Source: Canna indica
Lineage: Eukaryota; Streptophyta; Magnoliopsida; Zingiberales; Cannaceae
Reading direction: 5' to 3'
Assembly (NCBI GenBank): GCA_034359265.1
Contig: CP136896.1
Location: 4,371,501-4,435,500, forward strand
DNA: 64,000 nt
Positions 35,130 through 51,429 of this stretch are shown one piece after another. The notes below the pieces were generated by a model. The model did not search any database and had not been told where the DNA came from. It worked only from the letters and a program-made list of their open reading frames with translations. A program made the translations under genes and the position numbers. Position 1 is the stretch's first letter. Every line of letters starts with the position of its first letter.

Positions 35130-35880
35130 TGTCGTTTGGTTGACACAACTTAATGTATAAAGTTATATATTTTTTTTGTTTGGTTGACACACTTTTTGTA
35201 TTTTGCATAAAATATAATTTGTTCAAAAAGTGTGATTTTCTGTAAATACAAAAAGTAATTTACCTAGAGGGACTTAGGTAGGTTGCAATTTATGTGTTAT
35301 ATTTAAAAGAAAAAAAGACAATTATATCATCACATTTGTATTTAATACTAGACTTAATTTATATTTTCAATGTTATAAAATTAGATAATTCATAAATTTT
35401 TGACTTATTTATTTTATTTTAATTTATATTTAAATAAAATGTGTATTTTTAAATATTAACTTTAAATAAAAATTAATTTTTTATATACAATAAATTATAA
35501 ATTATATTAGTTGTATATGAAAAAATATATATTATATTTTACATATACATTCTAAAATAATAATTTATAATTTTTTTTTATTTTTTTATATATTCTAATA
35601 TATATTTTATATACAAATAATTTTTTCATATATTTTAATTTAAAAATAAAATATTAATTTATAAAAAAATGATATATTAGTCGTTTGATGAATACTTCAT
35701 AGGAAGTACCATGTCAACCAAATATATTATGGATAAAAAGTTACACTTCGTATTAAGTAATTTTTTTATTATCAATCAAATAAATTTTTAATAATTTCCA
35801 AGAAATATAAATAGAAAATTAATTCATGAGAATTATAATTTTTTATAAAAATTTATTTTTTATGTCAATCAAACAAGACA
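35130..35880. mobile_element. AT-rich MITE with TGTC ends
   Basis: TGTCGTTTGGTTGACA and, reversed at the right end, TGTCTTGTTTGATTGACA form terminal inverted repeats; an internal copy of TTTGGTTGACAC lies 50 bases in. The interior is almost pure A/T. No clear target duplication, so the family is left open. Confidence 0.55.
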
Positions 35881-35925
35881 TTGGTTTATGAAAAGATATG
35901 CATAGTAATTGTACATACATATATT

Positions 35926-36654
35926 GGTTTAATTATATTTTTGGTCCCCCAAAATATCACGTTTTTTTTATTTGGTCCATCATTTTTAAAAACTTTCCGT
36001 TTAGTCCCTAAAAAAATATTTTTTTTTCCGTTTGGTCCCTCCGTTAACTTTCCGTTAACTTTTGTTATTACATGTCGATACTGACATGGATTAAAGACAA
36101 AATGAGGGATTAAATGAAAAAATGGAGATATTTTAAGGGACTAGATGGAAAAAATATATATTTTAATAATCTAAAACGCGCGCGCATATGTATACATATA
36201 AGTTTTCTCATCTTATTCATCAATATAAAATTTTATTAATTTATTTTTTCTTATTTCAAAATATTCACCTCACAAATCAACAATAAATTTATGACTCACG
36301 CTCGTAAATAAGGGGGGATGCGAGCACGAGTCGTAAATTTATTGTAAATTTACGAGGTGAAGATTTTAAAATAATAAAAAATAAATTGATGAGATTTTAT
36401 ATTGGTGAATAAAATAAAAACACACATATATAGTTATGTTTTATATTATTAAAAAATATATTTTTTCAATCTAGTCCCTCAAAATATTTTTATTTTTTTA
36501 TTTGGTCAATTATTTTGTCTTTAATTCATGTCAGCATTGACACTTAACAGCAAAAATTAACGGAGGGATCAAATGAAAAAAAAAATAATTTTTTAGAGAC
36601 TAAACGAAAAAAAAAACTTTGATATTTTTGGGATCAAAGACATAATTAAAACTA
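35926..36654. mobile_element. Foldback MITE, near-complete ~730-bp palindrome
   Basis: Ends TTTAATTATATTTTTGGTCCC and, reversed, TTTAATTATGTCTTTGATCCC (positions 35928-35948 and 36630-36650). The arms continue inward with FOLDBACK-like complementarity to a centre near 36311; for the inner 95 bases (36213-36310 against 36312-36408) I judge about 85% pairing. GGTCCCTC and GAGGGAC motifs recur. Such an RNA could form a long hairpin. It ends about 215 bases before the E2 start codon. Confidence 0.8.
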
Positions 36655-36869
36655 AACTTTCTAATTTCTATTTGGCACGGTTCATGACAAGCACGTGCCT
36701 GAAAAAGTTAATAGATTAAAAAACGAAAACGAAGAAAAAAGAAAAGAAGCAACGAGAATAGTGGACAATAAATAAAAAAAAGAAAGAAGAAAATAAAAGA
36801 AACCGCGTCTACAATTCTCTTCTCTCTTTCTCAATCGAAAACCCTCTCTTCGGTATCGCTGGATCGGCG

Positions 36870-39800
36870 ATGGCTTCCATTCTCGTTCGTCGGTTCATCC
36901 GTCGCCCTGTCGCAGTAAGCTTTCTACGCCGTTTTGATTCCCCAAAATATCAAAGTCCCTGAAACATTTGTTCATTAAAAAATCATTGTTTCTTTGTCTT
37001 ATCATTTTGGGTTGGATATTAGCTAAAAATTGGCACGATTTGGCGTTACATGCTGTTCCTCGAAGCGAGGTTTTCTTCGTCTTTCTTTTTTTTTCTAGTA
37101 TTTTTTTGGCGTGTTAAAAGATCTAGGTTGTGCAGTTCTAATGCTGGAGAGCCCTTGTGTTTCTGAATCTGGTTGAGTTCCATGGGAGTTGGATCTGCTA
37201 CCATATGGTAGGAGATGTGGATCTGGAGAGAGTAAGAAAATCTGAAGAAAATTTATTATCAAACACCTAGTTCAAGTAGTTACAGTAGCGGCGCATTATC
37301 CTTTCTAGGGTTTTGTTCTGTCCTGATGTATCACAGACACGGGCAAAGTTCCACTTGGACTTTTATTTTCGTTCTATTTACTTTTAGAAGCAAAAAAGGA
37401 CCAATATATTATAGAATCTTTTATTTCATGGTAGATTTAGATGTTTGGAGTTGTCTATACGAAAACTATGAAAAAGAAAGGGAGCTATTACCTTTAGCCT
37501 GCAGCAATAGTCACTATGGAAGAATAAGGACCGAAGATGAAGTGTGGAAGAAACAGGGGACATAGGCAAAGAGTAGAAGACTTGGTGGTAATAGAAGTCT
37601 ATCGTTGATATTGGTAAGAAAGGAAAGCACTAAATGTTAGAAAGGTTCACCAATTGAATTAGGAATGGAAAAACTACTGGAGGAGAAGAAAAAGAAGGTG
37701 CTCTTTATTGTTTTATGATCAGCAAACTGTGATAGTTATTGCCTTCTAGAATATAAATCAGAATTACTAAAAAGCTTTAAATTGTGTGAATTTTTTGTTT
37801 CAGCAACTTGAATTATGATGATATAATTTCTGCTACACTAGAACCGCTCCAACATGGATTTGGATTTAGGGTTTGGATGTGATTGCCAAAAATTAGTAGA
37901 CTATATAATTTCTGCTGCACTGAAACTTTTTTAAGCTAGCTGTTAACCAATTTACTTTCTTTTTGATCTTAACAAAACAAAGTAGGCTTGATGTACCATT
38001 ACCAAATGTAACAGAACTATTCTCTTTAACATCTATGAGTTAGTAAATAGTGGAGAGAAGTGAGCTGGTGTGATGGCAATAGTGCTATTAGAAGGCACTC
38101 AAGCTAGTCTCTGAAGTCTCAAGCACTAAATCTAGGTGAAGCGTTGGTCTTGTGCTATAAGGGGGATTTAGTCAAGGGACTAGGGAATAACTTGATGAAA
38201 TAGTGTTAACTTGTTTGGTTGGAGAAAACACCACCAATCTTGTTTCCTTCAACCCCCAGAAATACTATTTCCAATTTATTAGGAATGGCCTCATGTATAT
38301 TATTTTGAATCTATTAGGATTTAGGAATAGCCTAAATTTAAATTTTTCAATATTTTATTTAACTATTAATTGTAGTAATTACATTAGGCCAACAAGAAAA
38401 ACATCAAAATCCTAATAAGTTCTAATTTTGATTTTGATGTATAATGAGATTAATGATGTTTTTTATTACTTTAAAGATTAGTGAATGACTTTTTTTATTG
38501 TTTTAAATTTGTTCTATTATTTCTTTTAGTATTTAAAATTATTCTATGATTTCTTCTTATTTTAAAACCAATCTATATTTTTATTATTTTAATATTAATA
38601 TCAATATTATAAAATTTATATATTAAGATTAGTGTCAATGTTATATATGTTATGCATGTATGTCATTAGTTATAATTTTTCGTTATATAATGTTGTTATT
38701 CATTAAAATCAATTATTGCATAATATTATTTTGTATATAAATATTTCAATAGTTTTAACAAGGGTATTTTGTTCGTTTTCGTAATATTCTCAATACTCTT
38801 CATTGCTATTCTTTTTAATAAAAACAAAAGAATAGCTATTGCTTGTGTATTCTTTAGCTATTTCTCACTTTAATTAAACAATGGGATAGTTCTCTCTCTT
38901 TATTATATTCTTTGTCTAATCTTATTCCGTCCAATTTTATTCCCTTCAACTGAATGGGCCTTTAGTCATTTAGAGTGAGCACTTTGCAAGAGGCATTGCT
39001 TAGGCGAGGATCAAAGTGAGGTAGTCACCTAGAGACTTTCTCGCCTTAGCAAAGAGTTTTACAATCTTCTCATCCACATAGATAACCACATTAGATTACT
39101 ATAGTGATTATATTTGGTAGCAACACCGACTATCATATCTGGCCATAACGATAAGTATGCTATTTTATTTTATGTGTATCATCTTCTCCCTATTGGTTCT
39201 GGTGATGATTTGCAGCAAGGGTGATTGGTGCTTTGTCTGTTCCCTTACCTTCTCCCTCTGGATTCTGGTGATGATTTGTCGCAAGGAAGATTGGTGCTCA
39301 ATGAGGACATGCATAAGGCTTGGATCAAAAGAATGAAAGTTGACACAAGCACATAAGCATTCCTCGAATGCTAATGCCTTGCCAAAAATCTAGAGTGTGG
39401 CATGCTTACGGTGTTTGATATTAGGAGAGGGCCAGTAGGAAGGAGATAAGCTTATGATAAACTAGACTCGGGACTTGTTAAGCTATAATGGAGAAGAAGG
39501 TTTGCATGACCCCTGTAAGGCAGATATATCTGAGGGAAATAAAAAAATGGGGCGAAAGCTGATGTTCAGCTGGACTTGAGACTTGTTTAGCTAGAGAAGG
39601 GAGAACTAGGTTTGTGTGGGCCTTCTAAGGCAGATATGTCTATGGGATTGAATGGGGTGAAAAAATATGCAATTCATCATTGTTTTGATCTGTACAAATC
39701 CATTTATGCTTTGAGGTCTAAATGTCTATTAGCATTAATGTTCCATTTGCATCCTGATGTAGGTCCAATGTCCAATCTAGTACATATTGGATCATTTACT

Positions 39801-40646
39801 TTGTACAAAATGAAACTTAATTCTTTGACTGGAGCTTTTCAATATTGCAAATTGCCATACACATTCTAAGTTCTGAGTATATATCTTTCTAGTTATGGTG
39901 AACTTATATAGGCTTTTCTTGTCATGAATTATTAGTTAGTAATATGCATAATGCCCATGTTATATTGGATTAAAATTCCAGTATATTTAATCAATTTACT
40001 TCGATTTTCTAACCCTTTTACTATAGGTAACCAAGTATTCTTATCTTCTATTTTTTTTCAGACGTTGTTCCTCTTGAGAAGTTATGGACATGCACGGAAT
40101 GTTAGTCAACACATTCTCCCAGGTTGGTTGCATGATTAAATAAGATTTGTTTCTCAAGGAGTAGAATGTGAGTATTCTCATTAGTTTTGATTTTAGGTGG
40201 TTCGGCCTGTACAAAACCTATGAGGTTAGTGGTTAAAATTTCCAAAATTTCTGAAATATTTGTAGTTTTTCTGTGGGTGTACAGTTTCAATTTCGTCCCT
40301 GTCTTGTGCCAGAAAAAATTACTAGAAAAACATATTGTATAGAATGCAGCTTTCAGATTATTTTATAAAATTTTTCATGAGTATTGCAGGGAAGTTATGG
40401 AGTTCCTCCCAAGGTCATCACCTTACACATTATGGAGTAGAGCATATGCTTCTGAGAGTGGTGAGATTCATTTACCTACTATGAAATATTTGTCAAGGCT
40501 CCCATATATCTTGTTTAGAAGTTTTTATCTATGCTTCTTCTCTTCCTTCGAAGGTGATGAGGTTGATGCTGTTGTTCCATACATGGGTGAATCTATAACT
40601 GATGGGACTTTAGCCACTTTCCTTAAGAGTATGCACTTTTCTTTTG

Positions 40647-40678
<32 letters not shown>

Positions 40679-43600
40679 GGGAAAATATGTACATATTATT
40701 ATATCTGTTTTTATGCATTGGGTCATCATTGACAGGTTTATAACAGCTGATTGGGATGGGCAAGATATTTTTATTAAAAAGCTCTAGAAAACAATAAAAT
40801 TAAAAGTAAAGTAAGAAAAAATAAAGGAGACACTGCCAGCTTATGATCCACTAATCCACTTGTCATGAGTTGGTCTGACTGGTTTAAGAGTTGCTTCCCC
40901 TGCATGCTTGTGACAAAAGTAACAAATACTTGAAACACCTTGGCTACACATCAAATCAACAAAACTGAATTTTCAATCTTTCTGCTGCATTGATCAGAGA
41001 GCAAACCATGATCTTGATAATATCTAAACATATAAATGAATCAAGTAATAAGATTTTGATCATTTCTTTATCCTGGTCAAATAACGAATGAAAATGTATT
41101 TTCCTAAAAAAATTCTTTTGGATTTATATATTTTATAATAAAAGATTATCCATGTATATGTGTTTTAGTTTTTTGGTCATTGGATAGTATGATTTATTTG
41201 GAATGCTGCAAGTGAAGGAATCCATGTACATGTTAGTGCTTAATGTAATCTCACTCTCTATATCCTTGTAGATTCAAAATGTAGATCTCATGTTAAATTT
41301 TGTGTCTTAGTCATTTCTGACACTAAATCATTTGGAATGTTCCAAGTGAAGGAATCTGTCTATATGTGAATGCATCAATGTATATCTCATGCTATCTTAG
41401 ATGTTTGAGCATTTTATCACAACTTGCAAATACTTGCAATGGTGGTCACAGTTTCTCGTGTCTCCTGCATCTTTTATGGGTCATGCATCTTTAGATGTAC
41501 ATGGATGTGAAGAATGATGCAAACTTTAGTTTTATGGTGTTAATATTTGTGAACAGAACCTGGTGATAGAGTTGAAATTGATGAACCAATTGCCCAGATT
41601 GAAACTGACAAGGTATAGTGCTCTTGCAATCTTATTTAATTACATAACCTCGACTTATTATGGTTACAGCTAGAATGATGGTTTGAGATTCTACCAATGT
41701 ACTATACATACTTCAGGTGACTATTGATGTAGCTAGTCCTGAAGCTGGATTTATCCAAAAGGTTAGAGATTCTACCAATGGTGCTTTGGGTTCTATAACT
41801 ATACTGTTTTCATGGTTTGCTGTGGAGTTCAACGTTCTTGGATATTTTATAGCCATTTATTATTGACAGCTTGTTGCCAAGGAAGGCGACACAGTTGCTC
41901 CTGGAACCAAAGTTGCTGTTATCTCCAAATCTGTTCCTAGTGACACTCATGTAGCACCATCAGACGACAAAGTTGGCAAGGATACTGCGCCATCTGTTCC
42001 CATTGAGAAGAAGGTTGAAACACAAATACCAAAACCTGGAGCTCCTATCCAACAGAAGCCAAAAACACCCTCCCCTCCACTCCCTAAATCCTCACCTTCA
42101 GAACCTCAACTTCCTCCCAAGGAAAGGGAAAGGCGTGTAAGTCTTATATGACTAGAATTTATAGATTTACATAAAAATATGGTTTTTGAAGAAAAACAAG
42201 GATTAGCACCCCTTCTTGAACCTTTACTTGAACCTCTCATAATTGCAGGTTCCTATGCCAAGACTAAGAAAAAGGGTTGCTACACGTTTGAAGGACTCAC
42301 AGAACACATTTGCAATGCTGACAACATTTAATGAAGTTGACATGTAAGTTTTTTCATTGTTCTTTCATTTTAGCTCGCTTAGACATTTGTCTAACCTAGC
42401 ATATTGCATGTTGGCCTTTTGCTTTAGATAACACTATCAAATTTGAGAATACAAAATTTCCTTTTGTGCCAGTCTGCCAGATGTAAATTAGCTTGTACAT
42501 AGAAGTTTTAAGAAAAGCAGTGAAGCAACTTATTTATCTTCCAGGTGTCATGGAACTTTATTTTGCTAATTAGTAGTTAACTGGTTGTCCTACTTGTTGG
42601 GTATGGAAGAACAAAATAAATATTAGAAAAAACTTAGTTAATATTTAGATTACTCTTTAAATTTTCTTTGGCTGTTGGATGAGGCTGGGAGGGGATTTAT
42701 CAAAGCATCTAGTGTCAATGGCTAGATTAAAAAATTGGCTATTTTTTAATATACTCTTTACTTCTTTAGATTTTTGTTTGATTCTGTATTTTAGTGATGG
42801 CTTGTGCTGGAGTTTCTTCCCTGTTTTTTATCAATCTAGATGAAAAAAGATCATAGTTCTTTTCTAACTTAACTGTGTTCCAAGCACGGTTTTAAACATT
42901 GTGCTGCACCGCTTGGCGTGGTCGGTATTTACTGATTTTCCAAGAAGTCGTTATCAGCTTTGTGCAGTATATATAAAATACTTCCCCAACCAAAGAGACC
43001 TGGCAAATTTCAGCCTTTCCTGATAGCCTGGCTCGCCTCATAGCCCGACACGGGCCAAACACAATAAAATTGTGCTCGAGCTGACCTTTATCGTGCTTGG
43101 ACATCGTTGGGCCGACCCGATAAGGCCCAAACAGTTATCAGGCCATGTTTGGTGCGGGCCCGACCCATCTCGATAGCCCGATAAGAAATTTTATTTAAAA
43201 AATCCATTAATAATTGTAACACGTGAACTGATGTTATTTGTCTTCTAGTCACAGAGATAGTTGTCTATTTTTTTCGTCATTTATGGACCCGACCCGTTAC
43301 CATTATTAATTGAGGACATTGGGCTATTGGGCCGATTCAGTCCGATGTATTATGATTCAATTATTTTTCTTTGTTATCGTGCTAATGGGTCGTGTCGTGC
43401 TGGGCCCGAGGTCCCAGGCTCGAACTTTTATTGGGCCGGGCACAATTTTTGTTCGGGCCGAGCACGGTTTTTGTTTGGGTCGGCCTGAGCACGGTTTTTG
43501 TTCGGGCCGGCCGACCGGCCTGGCTTGGCCTGATATCCTCGGCCCGACCCGACCCGAATTGCCATGTGTAAGACCAAGTGTACCAAATATTTCGTATTCG

Positions 43601-45559
43601 AATTGTACCGCGTTGGCACATACCCGACTAGTTTTGTTTTTACCATTCTTCAACAGCTATTTTAGCAATTGGAGCCATTGCGAAGGTGTGTACACACAAT
43701 CATTTTCATCCAAACCTCTAAAACCTCTCTCAATCTCTTAAACCTCTTGAGTAGGGTTCACACGTCGGGTCGGGTTTGGAGAAAAAAATTGGCCTGACCC
43801 AACCAACAAGCACCCGGGTTGGGTTGGGTCGGGTAGTCAGGTTATCCATTAATAAAAAAAATCTATTTTTTTTTAAACGTTACTGTGCCTCGAGAAAAAA
43901 TAAATGTTACTGTGCCTCGAGAAGATGTGAGGGAGTGTCTTCTCGAGGCAGCGGCCTCGAGGAAGATGTGTCCGTGCGTCTTCTCGAGGTCGGGCCCTCT
44001 CAAGAAGACATGCCCCGTCTCAAGAAGTCGCAGCTTGTGTCTTCTCGAGACAGATTTTTAAATAACTTGATATATATTTTTTTAAAAAAATAAAAATTTA
44101 AAAATATTCGGGTAATCAGGTCGAGTCTCGGGTCATCGGGTTTGAAATATTGAAACCCGAGACCCGACCCAGCCCGGCTACCGGACCCGGCGCGGTCCAA
44201 TTATCCGGCCCGGCTCGATTGATTTGGATCGGGTCGGATTCTTAGGCTCATTGGGACGACCCGACCCAATGAACACCCCTACTCTTGAGAGGCCTCCAAA
44301 CCTTTGGAAACTCTCTCTCAATCTCTCATTTTCGTTCTCAAACTTGTTAAAATGGTGCATAAGAGGCAACGCGACCTTGCATGGCGTCAACATTAGTCGT
44401 TTTGAGGCCATCGAGTTGATGTATACCTATTTTGATGGATGCCACTGTTTGGCTTACTGCTTACTAAACTTACATTTGTATCTTTTCATTTATACTTCAA
44501 GTGTTCTACTTTATTTGAGATGTTTTTATACTTTATTAGTTTGTTTTGTATGTTTTTAAATTATTTTAACAAAGTTATCTAAGAAATACATTATTTGGAG
44601 TACAAAATGAAAAAAGAAACCGGTATTGTATCAAACAGTACCAAGTGTTGGTATAGTTAAACCTTGGTTCCAACTCTTCCAACTTATACTTATTGTGCAT
44701 TTTATGCTGTAGGACTAATCTGATGAAGCTCCGTTCTGATTATAAAGATGCTTTTGTTGAAAAGCATGGTGTGAAGTTGGGACTCATGTCTGGTTTTATT
44801 AAGGTAATGGCATGTGGATATCATGTACATTTTTATTTGGCATGTTCATTGAAAATTCAAAGTTAATTTTCCCATGTTGTCAGGCTGCTGTTTCTGGACT
44901 TCAAAACCAGCCAATAATCAATGCAGTAATTGACGGTGATGATATCATATACAGGGACTATATTGATATCAGTATAGCTGTTGGTACACCTAAGGTTCGT
45001 TGGATTAAGTAGTTTCTATCATAGGCATTTTATTCCATATATATCCATGGTCTCCTACATTTGAGCTTCACTCTTCATTTTCTCAGGGCCTTGTGGTTCC
45101 AGTTATCCGTAATGCTGATGGAATGAATTTTGCCGAAATAGAGAAGGAGATCAACACTCTCGCAAAGAAGGCAAATAATGGAACAATATCTATAGATGAG
45201 ATGGCTGGAGGCACATTTACAATTTCAAATGGTGGAGTTTATGGAAGCCTTCTGAGTACACCCATCATCAACCCCCCACAAGTAATGAAAATAAACTCCT
45301 TCAAAGTTCAGAAATATCATCTATAAGTCAATGTACGCTAACAACAGCTAACTGTAATTTTCTGCAGTCTGCCATCTTAGGCATGCACTCCATAGTTTCC
45401 CGTCCCATGGTGGTCAATGGTAATGTTGTTCCGAGGCCAATGATGTACATTGCACTGACATATGATCACAGATTAATTGATGGAAGAGAAGCAGTTTTCT
45501 TTCTTCGACGTATCAAGGACGTGGTCGAAGATCCACGAAGGCTTCTCCTGGACTTGTAG
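36870..45559 (+). CDS. 2-oxoglutarate dehydrogenase E2, dihydrolipoamide succinyltransferase (12 exons)
   Basis: Exons: 36870-36914, 40062-40126, 40390-40460, 40554-40628, 41557-41612, 41717-41761, 41870-42136, 42249-42343, 44713-44803, 44884-44994, 45087-45281, 45368-45559; 435 aa. Residues 1 to about 58 ([15 protein letters not shown]..) are a basic presequence for mitochondria. The lipoyl domain follows (MGESITDGT; lipoyl lysine K104 in ETDKVTID), then a Pro/Lys-rich linker (about 140-205) in place of the E3-binding domain, as in other plant OGDC E2 proteins. The catalytic domain carries DHRLIDGRE with H406 and D410. The enzyme transfers the succinyl group from lipoamide to CoA in the TCA cycle and forms the core of the complex. 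The exon 2 donor (GGTTG then GTTGCA) was chosen because the more usual CAG/GTTGG four bases earlier breaks the frame; a missed short exon is the alternative. All other borders fit family sequence. Confidence 0.95.
36915..40061 (+). other. Intron 1 of the E2 gene
   Basis: 3.1 kb, AT-rich. It contains partial tandem duplications: GATTCTGGTGATGATTTG..GCAAGG..GATTGGTGCT at about 39198 and 39253, and a 90-base imperfect repeat ending AAGGCAGATAT at about 39460 and 39570. No coding region. Confidence 0.6.
40647..40673. repeat. CT microsatellite just inside E2 intron 4
   Basis: About 13 CT repeats starting 18 bases after the exon 4 donor. Confidence 0.9.
43000..43565. repeat. Repeat of the GCCCGATAGCCCGACACG family, copy 2 (E2 intron 8)
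   Basis: Homologous to 21006-21469 in several blocks. The left end TGGCAAATTTC and right end AATTGCCATG look like an imperfect hAT-type inverted end, but no target duplication was found. The GC-rich GGGCCG/CGGCCC reiterations make the open frames on both strands at 43310-43741. Confidence 0.6.
43752..44281. mobile_element. hAT-like MITE in E2 intron 8, perfect duplication CTCTTGAG
   Basis: TAGGGTTCACACGTCGGG..CAATGAACACCCCTA ends with CTCTTGAG on both sides (43744-43751 and 44282-44289). The interior has GGGTTGGGTCGGGT and several TCTCGAG(G/A)C-type repeats. Same type as 19593-19999 but younger. Confidence 0.88.
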
Positions 45560-47064
45560 TCACATCAGAATGCTGATGGCACATGAAATATTTTTTCGCC
45601 ACAAATAATGTATTGAAACAAAAAAAGTTTCACTTTTGTTTCATGGTGCATCAGTTACTAGTTTGCATATGACTCGCATCATGACGCTTGTGCTTTTCCC
45701 AAACAGAGGTCATCCATTTGAAGATTTACTGCGTGGAGCTAAGATCCCACGATTATGTTTTTGATGGGATTGTTACTTTGAGCTACAAACTGTCGAGACT
45801 GTCATTGTCCAAGCACAATATTTAATTGAACATGTTGGAGGATTCAATTTTCATTTTTTTCTTTGTCCAAGAGAGCGAGTTCCACACAAGGTGGAAAATT
45901 CATTCAAAGGAGATCCTACTGAGGTTCGAATTTTAGATCTTTAGGCAACTTATAAGATATTGCCATCAGTCGTTTTGGTATATGTATATTTGAAGAATCT
46001 GAATTTGTTTAACTTTTCATATTTGAACTTGGCGAGTCTCATTCAGATACATATTCTTCTACCAGAAAATGAGTGGAACCCGAGTATTCACATAATTATA
46101 CTATGATTTGGTTAAGATGCAAGGTCGGCTGGAGAAAGCTTAAAAGGTATTCAAGTGAGGTGGTGGTTGCCCTTTAAAGATGTGGATTGGTTTGAAATGA
46201 ATTTATATAATTCAGTTGGTGTTGATATTTTTTTTATAGCAAAGATAGAAAGTCACGATATGTATCATACTACGGTTTGAATCCTAGGTCTTTAGAAAAC
46301 ATCCAAGATATTATTAACTGTGCTTGAAGTTGATCTGCATATTCATTCAAATATATCATTTATAAAAAGGTCAACCAAAATTATGATATAAAAAGGTCAA
46401 CCAAAATTATAAAATTTTGCATTGATGTTTCATTCATATACTTTTAAACATAATTTAAAAAATATGTTTTAACATATAATAGTAATATAATACCTTGTTT
46501 ACTACTATTAAGACATTTACATTAAAATAAAAAAACAATTGATTTCAAAGTTAATGAACTATCTCTATCATTAATTAATTTTCTATTTATTCAATATCAT
46601 ATTACTACTCAAACTATTTAGTGAATATTTTTTTTTTTTTTTAAATATTACATTAATTTCAACTAGCTAAAATTAATATTATTTTTATCGATCAAATGCA
46701 TTTTTAAAAAATTAAAAACTAAAATTAAATTCTCGAAATTAAGTTTCTATTCACTAAAAAAATAAATAATATTTTTTACTAATCAAACATCTTATGCTCC
46801 AGTATGGTACGATTTTGAGTGGACAAATGGAATAAAGGTTGAAATGCCCTGTAATATAAAGAAACAGGGCTGTCCGAACCTTATCAAAGATGAAGAGTCT
46901 AAGCTATTATTAACGAGGAAAAAAAATGCACATCCAACATATGTGGAATATTTGATATTGAGAAAATGTTTCATATTCTTATACAGCGTAATATGATAAA
47001 AAGTTCTTTAATCATTTATTCTGAAGAAATTAATATTTCACTAACACTTAGACACTTAGACAAG
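45560..47064. other. Convergent spacer between E2 and glutaredoxin genes
   Basis: Both genes end here, so the flanks hold their 3' untranslated regions. A 22-base tandem repeat (AAAAAGGTCAACCAAAATTAT twice, 46367-46412) is present. The rest is AT-rich with no other feature. Confidence 0.5.
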
Positions 47065-50285
<3,221 letters not shown>

Positions 50286-50774
50286 GATCACGCCTCTCTT
50301 CTTTCTCTCTTGGTTCGCAGTCTGCGAAGACGGCCAATTGAGATAGGAAAGAATCGCCGTTTTCGTTGAAATAGGATAAAGACGTGCGACAAATCCACCG
50401 GACACGTGGCGCGGGGGCCTGACGAGGCGCTGCCTGCGGGTCTGGGCTCCGGTTTGGTGCTTCGATGGGCCGGTCTGGGCTCCGGCCCTGCTCGCGGGCG
50501 TGGATGCAGCGCGCGAGCCTTGGCCCATGCCGAATGGGGGTGCGCCTGAGAGGACCCTTTTGTGTGTATGGGCCGGCCCGATTTATAGGTGTCCCAGGAG
50601 ACTTTCTGTGCTACCTTTTTCGGCCATAAATAAATAAATAATAATAAAATTTATGTAGTTATAAACATTTGTAAATTTTAAAAAAATATTATAAGAATTT
50701 TTTACACCTAATGATTGTATACTTACTTATCGTGGGTGCAATCACGACAGTGTGTTGGTAGAAATCACATACAT

Positions 50775-51190
50775 TTGTGGTTCGTTTGCTTTAGTTGATA
50801 TGATTGGATATGATATGATATCAAATGAGAGAGTATTAGATAAGATTTTTTTTTAATCCGGTATACACTGATATAATATCAAATTTATAATCTTCTAATT
50901 CATACACTAAACAAATAAAGAATATAAATCTATCTCTAATTCTATCCATCTTTATCATATGAAGCAAACATGCCATTGTGGTATGTTTGCTTCGTTGGAT
51001 AGAATATGATTGGATTAGATATTAGATGTGAGAAGTAGATATAAATTTTTTAAATCCGGTGTACATATGATATAATATCAATTTTATATTCTTCTATTCT
51101 CATTTTCTTCTAATCCATGCACTAAATAAACAATGAATATTAATCCATCTATTATATTATCCTTCCATATCCCATGAAGCAAGATGCACT
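50775..51190. repeat. Head-to-tail dimer of a Tourist-like MITE
   Basis: Two related units, 50775-50974 and 50975 to about 51190, each starting TTGTGG followed by GTTTGCTT within a few bases, and each ending GAAGCAA. Interiors share GATATGATTGG, AATCCGGT(A/G)TACA and CTAATCCATGCACTAAA-type blocks. Same family as 31147-31352. Confidence 0.7.
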
Positions 51191-51429
51191 TGTTGTATTC
51201 CTAATGAATATACCCTATCGGTGTAACATTAGTGATATAATTTTGGATAATTTCAATATTATTAATAATCCTTCTAATTTTAATGTTTTCAATATTTCTT
51301 GTATCCCATCGATGTAAAAAACAATGATTGTATTTGTGGTGTGAAGAAAACTATCTTCTCTCTTCATTATTCAATTAATTAGGGACACGTAGACATTGAT
51401 TAATATTTTTCCTTGTTTGTTATTTGTAG

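Noticed and set aside
43310..43741. 143-codon frame and three antisense frames in E2 intron 8.
   Set aside because: They lie in the GGGCCGAGC-reiterated repeat, which removes stop codons in several frames.
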